Shown here: one piece after another, positions 1-5,593 of the stretch
Layout: each line of letters starts with the position of its first letter
Position numbering within the stretch: the first letter of the stretch is position 1
Assembly: GCA_027039165.1 (NCBI GenBank)
Contig: JALWEZ010000237.1
Span: forward strand, 1-6,735
Reading direction: 5' to 3'
Source: Candidatus Moraniibacteriota bacterium
Lineage (GTDB): Bacteria; Patescibacteriota; Minisyncoccia; Moranbacterales; GCA-2747515
DNA: 6,735 nucleotides
Position numbers and translations under genes: made by a program
Notes under the pieces: generated by a model
Told to the model about the DNA's origin: nothing
Databases searched by the model: none
What the model saw: only the letters and a program-made list of their open reading frames with translations

Positions 1-1
1 T

Positions 2-793
2 GTTGCAATAACTGAAGTTTTAGAAGAAAAAACCAAAAAAATTTATATAAAAAAAAGCACTCAAGATAAATTTGAGGAAATTAGTGAAATTGAAAGCGGT
101 GAAAAGATTAAAAGTATAAAAAAAGATTCGGTGTGTTTTAGTGATGGAGTTCTTTTTGCTTTACAGGAAACACTTTCTAGTGATAAACGTGAAATTATTT
201 TTAAAGAAGATAATCAAAAAGCAAATGTTTTAGAAGGAATTGAGGGTATGAATATTGAAAGTTTGTTTACAAATAATGATGGAGAAGTTATGGGTTTATC
301 TTCCACTGATTCTTATAGTAAAATATTTAGAGTTAAAAAAGATGAAAATGATGAGTTTTTCATTAAATATGAAGAAAAAGAGTTGCCAAAAAGTGTTAAA
401 TTACTAAAAAATCAGAAACTTGTATTTGAAAAATATGACGAAAAAAATAATGAAGTAGATTTTTACTATACGGATAAAGATGGAAATTTAGATAAAGAAA
501 AGATATTAAGCACAAAAAAAGGTCATTGGCTTGATTATGAGGTTTTTGTTCTTGATAATGGTGCTTTTGGTGTATCTTCTGGTTTTGATTTTGATGAAAA
601 TTCTGATTGTAAAATACATTTTGTAAATCCAGATGGAAATGTGGAAATTATAGAAAAAATCCAAAATAAAAAAGTAAAGGGTGTTTATGAACTTAAATTG
701 CAAGCAGATAATTCATTAACTGGGTATATAGATATTGAAGGTGGCGAAGAAGGGACTTTTATGTTTGATGGAGAAAAATATGTTTTTGTGTAA
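2..793 (+). CDS. Hypothetical beta-rich protein, 3' part (5' end outside window)
   Basis: I do not recognise this protein. The frame is open from the left edge to the TAA at 791-793, giving at least 263 residues. A GTG at 131 is a possible internal start, but uninterrupted coding upstream argues that the real start lies outside the window. The sequence is rich in Lys, Glu and Asp, with alternating hydrophobic strands and repeated turn motifs of the D-G or N-D-G kind (SDG, NNDGE, DKDGN, LDNG, NPDGN, FDGEK) spaced about 25-60 residues apart. That pattern suggests repeated beta-hairpins, such as beta-propeller blades; this is inference from the pattern only. No membrane helix or catalytic motif is visible in the part seen, and a signal peptide cannot be judged. 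It ends three bases before an inverted repeat. The coding call is solid; the function is unknown. Confidence 0.85.
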   Translation, partial: VAITEVLEEKTKKIYIKKSTQDKFEEISEIESGEKIKSIKKDSVCFSDGVLFALQETLSSDKREIIFKEDNQKANVLEGIEGMNIESLFTNNDGEVMGLSSTDSYSKIFRVKKDENDEFFIKYEEKELPKSVKLLKNQKLVFEKYDEKNNEVDFYYTDKDGNLDKEKILSTKKGHWLDYEVFVLDNGAFGVSSGFDFDENSDCKIHFVNPDGNVEIIEKIQNKKVKGVYELKLQADNSLTGYIDIEGGEEGTFMFDGEKYVFV

Positions 794-795
794 TT

Positions 796-898
796 ATACC
801 ATTTTTAAATAACCTGTACCCAATTATAATGCTTTGAATTATTTCAAAAATTCAAACTGAAATGTTGTCATTGAGTATAAGTTATTTAAAAATGGTAT
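796..898. repeat. MITE-like element: 18-bp perfect inverted repeats around 67 bp
   Basis: The left arm at 796-813 (ATACCATTTTTAAATAAC) is the exact reverse complement of the right arm at 881-898, and the match extends to 794-900 with one mismatch. The interior holds a second hairpin, 833-840 against 849-856 (TTTGAATT/AATTCAAA). If the ends are taken as CC...GG (799-895), the element is bracketed by TA dinucleotides, as expected for IS630/Tc1-mariner-type insertions, although a palindrome gives this trivially. No open reading frame lies inside. It starts just after a stop codon and ends just before a promoter. A long-stem terminator for the upstream gene is the main alternative. Confidence 0.6.
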
Positions 899-901
899 TA
901 T

Positions 902-930
902 TTGACCTAGTGTTTGTATACTGATATTAT
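902..930 (+). promoter_or_regulatory. Promoter of the mscS gene (extended -10)
   Basis: The -35 element TTGACC (902-907), a 17-bp spacer and the -10 element TATTAT (925-930) preceded by TGA (922-924, extended -10) predict a start near 937 and a leader of about 24 nt. The -35 begins only four bases after the right arm of the inverted-repeat element. Confidence 0.7.
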
Positions 931-960
931 GAGTGTATAATTAATTTTAAATTTTATAAA

Positions 961-1791
961 ATGAATATTTTGGATAATTTAAATTACAGTGGCATCTGGG
1001 ATAAAATTATGGATTTTGTTGTAAAAAACACTCCTAGTGTTTTGGGTGCACTAGTAGTATTAATTATTGGTTGGAAACTTGTAAATCTTATTGTGAATTG
1101 GCTTAATAAAATTTTTCAAAAAACAGATTTTGATGAAGCACTTGAGAGTTTTATAGTAAGCTTGGTTTCAGTTGGACTTAGAATTATACTATTGATTAGT
1201 GTAGCTGGAATGGTAGGTTTTGAAACTACAACACTTGTCACAATGCTTGGAGCAATGGCATTTGCAATAGGTATGGCACTTCAAGGAAGTTTGGCAAATT
1301 TTGCTGGTGGGATTTTAATTTTAATATTTAAGCCTTTTAGGGTAGGAGATTTTATAGAAACTCAAGGATATACTGGTACAGTGAAGTCTCTACAAATTTT
1401 TCAGACAATTCTGCATACTGTAGATAATAAGGAAGTTATAATTCCAAATGGTGATATTTCTAATAGTTCTATAATTAATTATTCTGCAACTGGTAAGAGA
1501 AGAGTCGAAATGGTTTTTGGGATTGATTATAATGATGATTTAAAGAAAGCGAAGGAAATTCTAGAGAATATTGTTAAGAAAGATAAGAGAGTATTAAAAA
1601 ATTTTAGACAAAACAATATAGTAGTTGGAAATTTAGGTGAGAGTGCTGTTGAAATTTACTGTCAAGTATGGGTTAAATCTAGTGATTACTTAAGTTTTAA
1701 GTATGATATGAACGAAAAAGTTAAAGAAGGATTTGACAAAAACAATATAAATTTCCCTTACCCACAGCAAACTGTACATTTAACTAAATAA
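961..1791 (+). CDS. mscS: Small-conductance mechanosensitive channel, MscS family
   Basis: This 276-residue protein (E. coli MscS has 286) is an inner-membrane channel of the family that opens under membrane tension and releases solutes during hypo-osmotic shock. Three hydrophobic helices are visible at about 26-46, 62-85 and 92-124. The third carries the family pore signature, with GMALQGSLANFAGG at 104-117 and then KPFRVGDFIE; L107 and L111 match the paired pore leucines of MscS. The beta domain contains IPNGDISNSSIINYS (161-175), and the C-terminus ends in FPYPQQTVHL (265-274), the conserved closing motif. It is the minimal MscS form with no added regulatory domain. No SD sequence precedes the ATG; the 20 bases upstream are almost all A/T. 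It has its own promoter and converges on the PIN operon, sharing a terminator with it. The family assignment is secure. Confidence 0.96.
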   Translation: MNILDNLNYSGIWDKIMDFVVKNTPSVLGALVVLIIGWKLVNLIVNWLNKIFQKTDFDEALESFIVSLVSVGLRIILLISVAGMVGFETTTLVTMLGAMAFAIGMALQGSLANFAGGILILIFKPFRVGDFIETQGYTGTVKSLQIFQTILHTVDNKEVIIPNGDISNSSIINYSATGKRRVEMVFGIDYNDDLKKAKEILENIVKKDKRVLKNFRQNNIVVGNLGESAVEIYCQVWVKSSDYLSFKYDMNEKVKEGFDKNNINFPYPQQTVHLTK

Positions 1792-1800
1792 ATTAAAAGA

Positions 1801-1826
1801 GCATAGCCTTATTTAAAAGGATATGC
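1801..1826. terminator. Hairpin terminator shared by mscS and the PIN operon
   Basis: GCATAGCCTT (1801-1810) pairs with AAGGATATGC (1817-1826) with one mismatch around the loop ATTTAA. Plus-strand transcripts then read TTTGGTTT. Minus-strand transcripts read TCTTTTAATTT, which is the better U-tract. The hairpin contains the stop codon of the minus-strand PIN gene (1809-1811), so it serves convergent genes in very little space. Confidence 0.6.
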
Positions 1827-2315
1827 TTTGGTTTGAATACCATTACCCTTAGCTATAAGGGACATTTTATTATCTTGTGTTACAAGATACACTGGGTATT
1901 TAAACCTTTTTTTGTATTCCAAAGTTTTGTTTATAATTTTTCTATCGTTAGCATCGATACTGCTAAAATTTGATCCTAAAGGAAGTTTTGGAATAAGTAG
2001 CTGAGCTCCGGAAGGTAGTCTGCCTTTTCTGAAGAAATATTTTAATTCTTCTAAGGCATACTGTGCATCTTGTTTTAAATCTGTATTTGAGTTTTTCTTT
2101 GAGATGTGATGTAATTCCGAAATTACGACAGAAGGTACTATCACGATAAATTCTTTTTTGAATTTATGCAAAATTTCCGTATCTGATTGTAAGATAGCAG
2201 AAGTGTCAATTACTGCGACACTTTTCTTATTTTCTGTATAATTTTGTGTATTTGGAGAAATAATATTTAAAAACACACTAAATAAATTGATAACATTAGT
2301 AGCCAAGATATTCAT
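1809..2315 (-). CDS. PIN-domain ribonuclease-like protein with intact catalytic acids
   Basis: This 168-residue PIN-domain protein belongs to a family of Mg/Mn-dependent nucleases that mostly act on RNA. The four expected acidic residues are present in order: D37 in VIDTSA, E67 in VISELHHI, D124 in DANDRKII and D148 in LVTQDNKM. The fold pattern (strand, ISEL helix, T-x-D strand) fits the PIN_4 or PhoH-associated type better than short VapC toxins. Residues 1-31 are an extra, mostly hydrophobic segment before the first strand, perhaps a packing or membrane-contact helix. An AAGGAGA SD at 2325-2331 supports the ATG at 2315. The start overlaps the end of the upstream gene by 20 nt, implying translational coupling. 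No VapB-like antitoxin is adjacent; the upstream partner is a degenerate PIN-like protein. The fold is confident; the substrate is unknown. Confidence 0.85.
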   Translation of the reverse strand: MNILATNVINLFSVFLNIISPNTQNYTENKKSVAVIDTSAILQSDTEILHKFKKEFIVIVPSVVISELHHISKKNSNTDLKQDAQYALEELKYFFRKGRLPSGAQLLIPKLPLGSNFSSIDANDRKIINKTLEYKKRFKYPVYLVTQDNKMSLIAKGNGIQTKAYPFK

Positions 2316-2916
2316 TTTTAATTCTCTCCTTATTTAATTTAATTGGGTTTAAGTGTTGTATGCTAGCAGATTCTCTACAAAATCTCCACAACACTGGATT
2401 GAAACCAGTTATATAAACATTAAAAAATTTTTCAAACTTTAAAGCTATAGAAAAAAATTTAATCTCTGGTTTATTTAGAGTTGTATCATCTACTTTATAT
2501 TCTTTGTATTGCATGAAATAATCATTTGGAAAGAGAAATGTTATATTTGCATTTTGGGAAATTTGTAAATGATTTCCTAATAAAGTTTTTTTTATCTTTG
2601 CTTCATAAAATAACTCTACTATTTTTCTAAGTATTTTTCTGCTTTTGATATTTCTATCTCTCTTATGTTCTGCATCTAGAGAACTTAAAGTAGTTTCGGG
2701 TATAACTATAATAACCCTTTTGTATTTTGTAAGTATTTGACCAAGATTACCATCTATTAAATCTTCTAGTTCTCTCCTTTTGAAAAAACTAGATTCTATC
2801 ATTAATACAGCCGTGTTTTTTCTATCCAGAAACTCTTTCAAAAGTTGTACGAAAATTTTTATATTTTCTACAAATTTATCAACTTCTACTGTAAAATTTG
2901 GTATTTGCTCCCACAT
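2296..2916 (-). CDS. Divergent PIN-like protein with degraded active site (putative pseudonuclease)
   Basis: This 206-residue protein has no obvious family signature, but it can be aligned by eye with its operon partner. AVLMIESS (36-43) matches the partner's AVIDTS strand. VIPETTLSSLD (71-81) matches VPSVVISELH. PEIKFFSIALKF (150-161) matches NDRKIINKTLEY. NVYITGFN (166-173) matches PVYLVTQD. The catalytic acids would then be E41 for Asp, S79 for Glu, E151 for Asp and F172/N173 for Asp, so catalysis is probably lost. Both proteins also have about 33-35 residues before the first strand; here residues 12-30 look like an amphipathic helix. A loop near 105-145 is longer than in the partner. An AAGGAG SD (2922-2927) precedes the ATG. 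It is the first gene of the operon and overlaps the PIN gene by 20 nt. The PIN-like call is inference from weak similarity. Confidence 0.75.
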   Translation of the reverse strand: MWEQIPNFTVEVDKFVENIKIFVQLLKEFLDRKNTAVLMIESSFFKRRELEDLIDGNLGQILTKYKRVIIVIPETTLSSLDAEHKRDRNIKSRKILRKIVELFYEAKIKKTLLGNHLQISQNANITFLFPNDYFMQYKEYKVDDTTLNKPEIKFFSIALKFEKFFNVYITGFNPVLWRFCRESASIQHLNPIKLNKERIKNEYLGY

Positions 2917-2967
2917 AAATACTCCTTATGTTAATGTACTAGTAATATTTGTCACTAGCCAACTTAA

Positions 2968-2996
2968 AGGATAACATATTTTAAAATAAAAGTCAA
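2968..2996 (-). promoter_or_regulatory. Promoter of the PIN operon (extended -10)
   Basis: Read on the minus strand, TTGACT (2991-2996) is followed by a 17-bp spacer and TATCCT (2968-2973) preceded by TGT, giving an extended -10. Transcription would start near 2961, leaving a leader of about 45 nt before the ATG at 2916. The -35 lies just beyond the terminator of the preceding minus-strand gene. Confidence 0.65.
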
Positions 2997-3001
2997 ATTT
3001 A

Positions 3002-3028
3002 AAAGGCTTGATATTTATCAAAGCCTTT
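3002..3028 (-). terminator. Intrinsic terminator of the small membrane-protein gene
   Basis: On the minus strand AAAGGCTTTGAT (3028-3017) pairs with ATCAAGCCTTT (3012-3002) around a four-base loop, with one bulged base. A TTTTAAATTT tract follows. It lies five bases after the stop codon of the gene ending at 3033 and immediately before the PIN operon promoter, separating the two units. Confidence 0.75.
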
Positions 3029-3032
3029 ATTT

Positions 3033-3308
3033 TTACATTGCTATAAAGTATATTCCTTCGAAAATAAGGAATATAGATATAATTTTTTGAATTAAGTATC
3101 TACTTAAAACAAAAAAATATGCTACCCAAAAGTCAAATAGGGAAATTACAACATGTATTATTGTTGAGTTAAAGCTAGTTGGTAAGACTAGCATAACCGC
3201 CTCTAAAGATAATCCGACAGAGAACACGAAAAAAGTCCAGTGTTCTCTGCTTTTTATAAAAGTACCTAATGCCATAGAGGCATTTAAAAATATCACAAAA
3301 TAAATCAT
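3033..3308 (-). CDS. Small four-helix membrane protein of unknown function
   Basis: This 91-residue, very hydrophobic protein is not one I recognise. Four membrane segments can be drawn at about 3-18, 24-43, 50-68 and 72-90, separated by short polar turns: KSREH at 19-23, a stretch around FNS at 46-48, and SRY at 69-71. It has no cysteine and few charged residues; those inside or near helices are E36, D59 and E84. The ATG at 3308 is well supported by an AAGGAGGT SD (3312-3319), nearly a perfect anti-SD match, with a rather short spacer of three bases. The gene is monocistronic, with its own promoter and terminator, and is divergent from uvrB. Its promoter physically overlaps the uvrB promoter. 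It could be a subunit or regulator of a larger membrane complex, but nothing in the sequence says which. Confidence 0.85.
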   Translation of the reverse strand: MIYFVIFLNASMALGTFIKSREHWTFFVFSVGLSLEAVMLVLPTSFNSTIIHVVISLFDFWVAYFFVLSRYLIQKIISIFLIFEGIYFIAM

Positions 3309-3330
3309 GATACCTCCTTTTTTGAGATCA

Positions 3331-3359
3331 TTGATAAATATTTACCAATGTGTTAATAT
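3331..3359 (+). promoter_or_regulatory. Promoter of uvrB (extended -10)
   Basis: TTGATA (3331-3336), a 17-bp spacer and TAATAT (3354-3359) preceded by TGT predict a start near 3366 and a leader of about 68 nt. No LexA-type SOS box (neither GAAC-N4-GTTC nor CTGT-N8-ACAG) is visible. A TATAGT at 3417-3422, only 11 bases before the uvrB ATG, could give an additional near-leaderless transcript, but its -35 is poor. Confidence 0.65.
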
Positions 3360-3386
3360 ACTAGCATAAAAACTCATTTTTGTAAA
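3358..3386 (-). promoter_or_regulatory. Promoter of the small membrane-protein gene (extended -10)
   Basis: On the minus strand TTTACA (3381-3386) is followed by a 17-bp spacer and TAGTAT (3358-3363) preceded by TGC. Transcription would start near 3351. Its -10 shares bases 3358-3359 with the -10 of the divergent uvrB promoter, so both cannot be occupied together. Confidence 0.6.
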
Positions 3387-3433
3387 TATATCTTTAAGTT
3401 TCAGAATGCTTTTAGTTATAGTAGTACGTCATT

Positions 3434-5389
3434 ATGCAGAAGTTTAAACTACATTCTAAATACAAATCAAAAGGAGATCAGCCAAAAGCTATTTCTTCTT
3501 TGGTGAGTGGTATAAAAAATAATTTAAAAGCTCAAACTTTGCTCGGAGTAACAGGTTCTGGAAAAACTTTTACTATTGCAAATGTTATAGAAAAAATTCA
3601 AAAACCAACTCTTGTAATAGCTCACAACAAAACTCTAGCAGCCCAACTTGTTCAGGAATTCAGAACGTTTTTTCCAGAAAATGCTGTAGAATATTTTGTA
3701 TCATATTATGATTATTATCAACCAGAAGCTTATGTAAGCAGTTCAGACACTTACATAGAAAAAGAAGTGCAAATAAATGAAGAAATTGATAGACTTAGAC
3801 ACGCTGCAACTGCAGCTGTGCTTACTAGAAAAGATGTTATTGTAGTTGCTAGTGTATCTTGTATTTATGGATTAGGTTCTCCATCGTTTTATAGAAATTC
3901 TGTGATAGCGCTCGTTGTAGGGAATAAACTGGATAGACAAAAATTTCTAGAAAAGCTAGTTTCTCTTCATTATGAGAGAAATAATATATTGTCCAGAGCA
4001 AAGTTTAGAGTTACTGGTCAAGTTTTTGAAATTGTGCCAGCGGGTAGGGAAGTGATTGTCAGGATAATTTTAAGAGGAGACACAATTGTAAGGATTGTAG
4101 AAATGGATTTAGTGAGTAAAAAAAAGCTTGTCGAGTTAAATGAAGTGATAATTTATCCAGCAAAGCATTTTATAGTGCCAGAGCCAGTTATAGAAAAATC
4201 TCTCAAAAAAATAGAAGAAGAAATGAAAGCACAAATTGAAAGTTTCAAAAAAAATGATAAATTTTTGGAAGCTCAAAGAATTAAAATGCGTACAACTCAA
4301 GATATAGAAATGATGAGAGAGTTGGGGTATTGCAATGGAATAGAAAATTATTCTATGTATCTTACAGAGCGAAAAAAGGGGGAAGCGCCTTATACTTTAG
4401 TTGATTATTTTGGAAAAGATTTTTTGATGGTTATTGATGAGTCGCATGTGACAATTCCACAAATTGTAGGGATGTATTCAGGGGATAGAGCTCGGAAATT
4501 AAATTTAGTAAAAGGTGGATTTCGATTACCAAGCGCCATTGAAAACAGACCACTTAATTTTTCTGAATTTGAGCAAAGGATGCCTCAAACTATTTTTGTC
4601 TCAGCAACACCTGCAAAGTATGAAGAAGACAATAGTCAAAAAATTGTAGAGCAAATTATCCGTCCAACAGGCTTGCTAGATCCAGAGCTTATTGTAAGAC
4701 CTACTGAGACTCAAGTTAGAGATGTGATGGAAGAAATAGATAAAACTATAAAAAAAGGCGAGAGAGTGCTTATAACAACTCTTACAAAAAAACAATCAGA
4801 AGATTTATCCCAGTATTTAGATGAAAATAATATAAAATCAAAATATTTGCACAGTGATGTGGATACACTGGAGAGAATTACAATCCTTGAAGATTTGAGA
4901 AATGGAAAATTTGATGTTTTAGTGGGAGTTAATTTGCTTAGAGAAGGACTTGATTTACCAGAAGTGTCTCTTGTTGCAATTCTTGATGCAGACAAAGAAG
5001 GATTTCTCAGAAGTGAAGTGTCTTTAATTCAAACTATAGGAAGAGCAGCAAGAAACAGAGATGGGAGAGTTTTGCTCTATGCGGACAAAATTACAGGTTC
5101 ACTTAAAAAAGCAATAAAAGAGACAAATCGTAGGAGAAAACTTCAAAAAGAATATAATGAAAAACATGGTATAACACCAGAGACTATAAAGAAAAATATA
5201 AAGTCTATCGTTGATCATGAAATAAATCCAAAAACTACAAAAGAATTTTTAGATCTTGCAAGTTTAGAAAATATAGATGTGTTTATAAAGCAAAGAGAGA
5301 AGGACATGAAAAAAGCATCTGATGATTTAGATTTTGAAAAAGCAGCCATTATAAGAGATGAAATAAAAGAGTTAAGAAGACTAAAGTAA
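3434..5389 (+). CDS. uvrB: Excinuclease ABC subunit B (UvrB)
   Basis: UvrB is the damage-verifying, DNA-loading subunit of nucleotide excision repair. It receives lesions from UvrA and recruits UvrC. This copy is complete at 651 residues (E. coli 673). The N-terminus FKLHSKYKSKGDQPKAI is canonical. Walker A GVTGSGKT is at 38-45. The damage-probing beta-hairpin YYDYYQPEAYV is at 91-101. Walker B DESH is at 335-338. FRLPSAIENRPL, FVSATP, RPTGLLDP and LREGLDLPEVS follow, and helicase motif VI QTIGRAARN is at 533-541. The C-terminal UVR motif that contacts UvrC occupies about 615-651. The family start motif supports the ATG at 3434, although no SD is visible upstream. uvrA and uvrC are not in this window. 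The UvrB identity is certain. Confidence 0.99.
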   Translation: MQKFKLHSKYKSKGDQPKAISSLVSGIKNNLKAQTLLGVTGSGKTFTIANVIEKIQKPTLVIAHNKTLAAQLVQEFRTFFPENAVEYFVSYYDYYQPEAYVSSSDTYIEKEVQINEEIDRLRHAATAAVLTRKDVIVVASVSCIYGLGSPSFYRNSVIALVVGNKLDRQKFLEKLVSLHYERNNILSRAKFRVTGQVFEIVPAGREVIVRIILRGDTIVRIVEMDLVSKKKLVELNEVIIYPAKHFIVPEPVIEKSLKKIEEEMKAQIESFKKNDKFLEAQRIKMRTTQDIEMMRELGYCNGIENYSMYLTERKKGEAPYTLVDYFGKDFLMVIDESHVTIPQIVGMYSGDRARKLNLVKGGFRLPSAIENRPLNFSEFEQRMPQTIFVSATPAKYEEDNSQKIVEQIIRPTGLLDPELIVRPTETQVRDVMEEIDKTIKKGERVLITTLTKKQSEDLSQYLDENNIKSKYLHSDVDTLERITILEDLRNGKFDVLVGVNLLREGLDLPEVSLVAILDADKEGFLRSEVSLIQTIGRAARNRDGRVLLYADKITGSLKKAIKETNRRRKLQKEYNEKHGITPETIKKNIKSIVDHEINPKTTKEFLDLASLENIDVFIKQREKDMKKASDDLDFEKAAIIRDEIKELRRLK

Positions 5390-5401
5390 AACTAAAAATC
5401 A

Positions 5402-5444
5402 AAGTTATCCACAGATGATAGTAGTAAACCACAAGTTATCCACA
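5402..5444 (+). other. Twin perfect DnaA boxes with DnaA-trio-like run: candidate origin or DnaA-controlled site
   Basis: Two exact consensus DnaA boxes TTATCCACA occur in the same orientation at 5405-5413 and 5436-5444, inside a 12-bp direct repeat AAGTTATCCACA with a 31-bp period (about three helical turns). Directly 3' of the first box, after GATGA, comes TAG-TAG-TAA (5419-5427). This matches the [T/A]A[G/A] DnaA-trio pattern, in the polarity known for bacterial unwinding elements. AT-rich DNA follows. The spacer is not GC-rich and dnaA is not nearby. The site also lies 45 to 85 bp upstream of a predicted start, so DnaA regulation of the small gene at 5594 is an alternative. Confidence 0.6.
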
Positions 5445-5454
5445 TTTTCATATT

Positions 5455-5483
5455 TTGACAACTTTTAAATTCACTGATAATCT
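5455..5483 (+). promoter_or_regulatory. Strong promoter upstream of the 71-residue unknown gene
   Basis: A consensus -35 TTGACA (5455-5460), a 17-bp spacer and TAATCT (5478-5483) preceded by TGA (extended -10) predict a start near 5490. The palindrome CTCTATGTAGAG (5482-5493) covers the end of the -10 and the start site, and could be a repressor site or a 5' hairpin. The second DnaA box ends 10 bp before the -35. Confidence 0.7.
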
Positions 5484-5489
5484 CTATGT

Positions 5490-5593
5490 AGAGGTAAACA
5501 TTTAAGTGCGCGAAGCATTTTAGATAACTACCCAGGAAAGCGTTTGAGCTAAATTTTTAGTTCATTAATAATTAAATACAATAGGAGAAAAAG
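5490..5593 (+). promoter_or_regulatory. Structured leader of about 100 nt before the small unknown gene
   Basis: The predicted transcript has a leader of about 104 nt without a usable upstream ORF. Two local hairpins can be drawn: AAGTGC/GCATTT around GCGAA (about 5504-5520), and GAGCTAA/TTAGTTC around ATTT (about 5547-5564). Between them is a G/C-richer patch, TAACTACCCAGGAAAGCG, that stands out in this AT-rich DNA. An AGGAG SD at 5583-5587 sits outside both hairpins. It matches no riboswitch or small RNA that I know. A leader is well supported; a regulatory role is only possible. Confidence 0.45.

Noticed and set aside
506..703. 65-codon minus-strand frame within the first gene
   Set aside because: It is a Phe/Ile/Lys-rich shadow of the plus-strand coding frame, with no SD or promoter.
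1809..2916. Classical VapBC toxin-antitoxin module
   Set aside because: The 168-residue PIN protein is longer than typical VapC, and the partner lacks any ribbon-helix-helix, AbrB or Phd-type antitoxin signature. A different kind of pairing is proposed instead.
2938..2958. ACTAGT...ACTAG short repeat in the PIN operon leader, considered as an operator
   Set aside because: Only five to six bases match in an AT-rich region. ACTAGT is self-palindromic, so direct and inverted readings are equally trivial.
2780..2974. 64-codon plus-strand frame across the start of the pseudo-PIN gene
   Set aside because: It overlaps the minus-strand gene, its SD and its promoter, and has no ribosome site or recognisable protein feature.
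3360..3433. Search for an SOS (LexA) box upstream of uvrB
   Set aside because: Neither the Gram-positive nor the proteobacterial LexA pattern is present, so no SOS regulation is claimed.
4857..4865. TGTGGATAC, one mismatch from a reverse DnaA box
   Set aside because: It is inside uvrB, encoding the conserved HSDVDTL segment, and is isolated from the other boxes, so coding constraint explains it.
4711..4995. 94-codon open frame on the minus strand inside uvrB
   Set aside because: It lies wholly within the conserved helicase region of uvrB, has Ser-rich low-complexity composition typical of an antisense shadow, and has no start context.
5490..5593. Known riboswitch, tmRNA or SRP RNA in the leader
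   Set aside because: None of the conserved cores I could recall (TPP, SAM, purine, preQ1, c-di-GMP, fluoride, SRP tetraloop region) is present.
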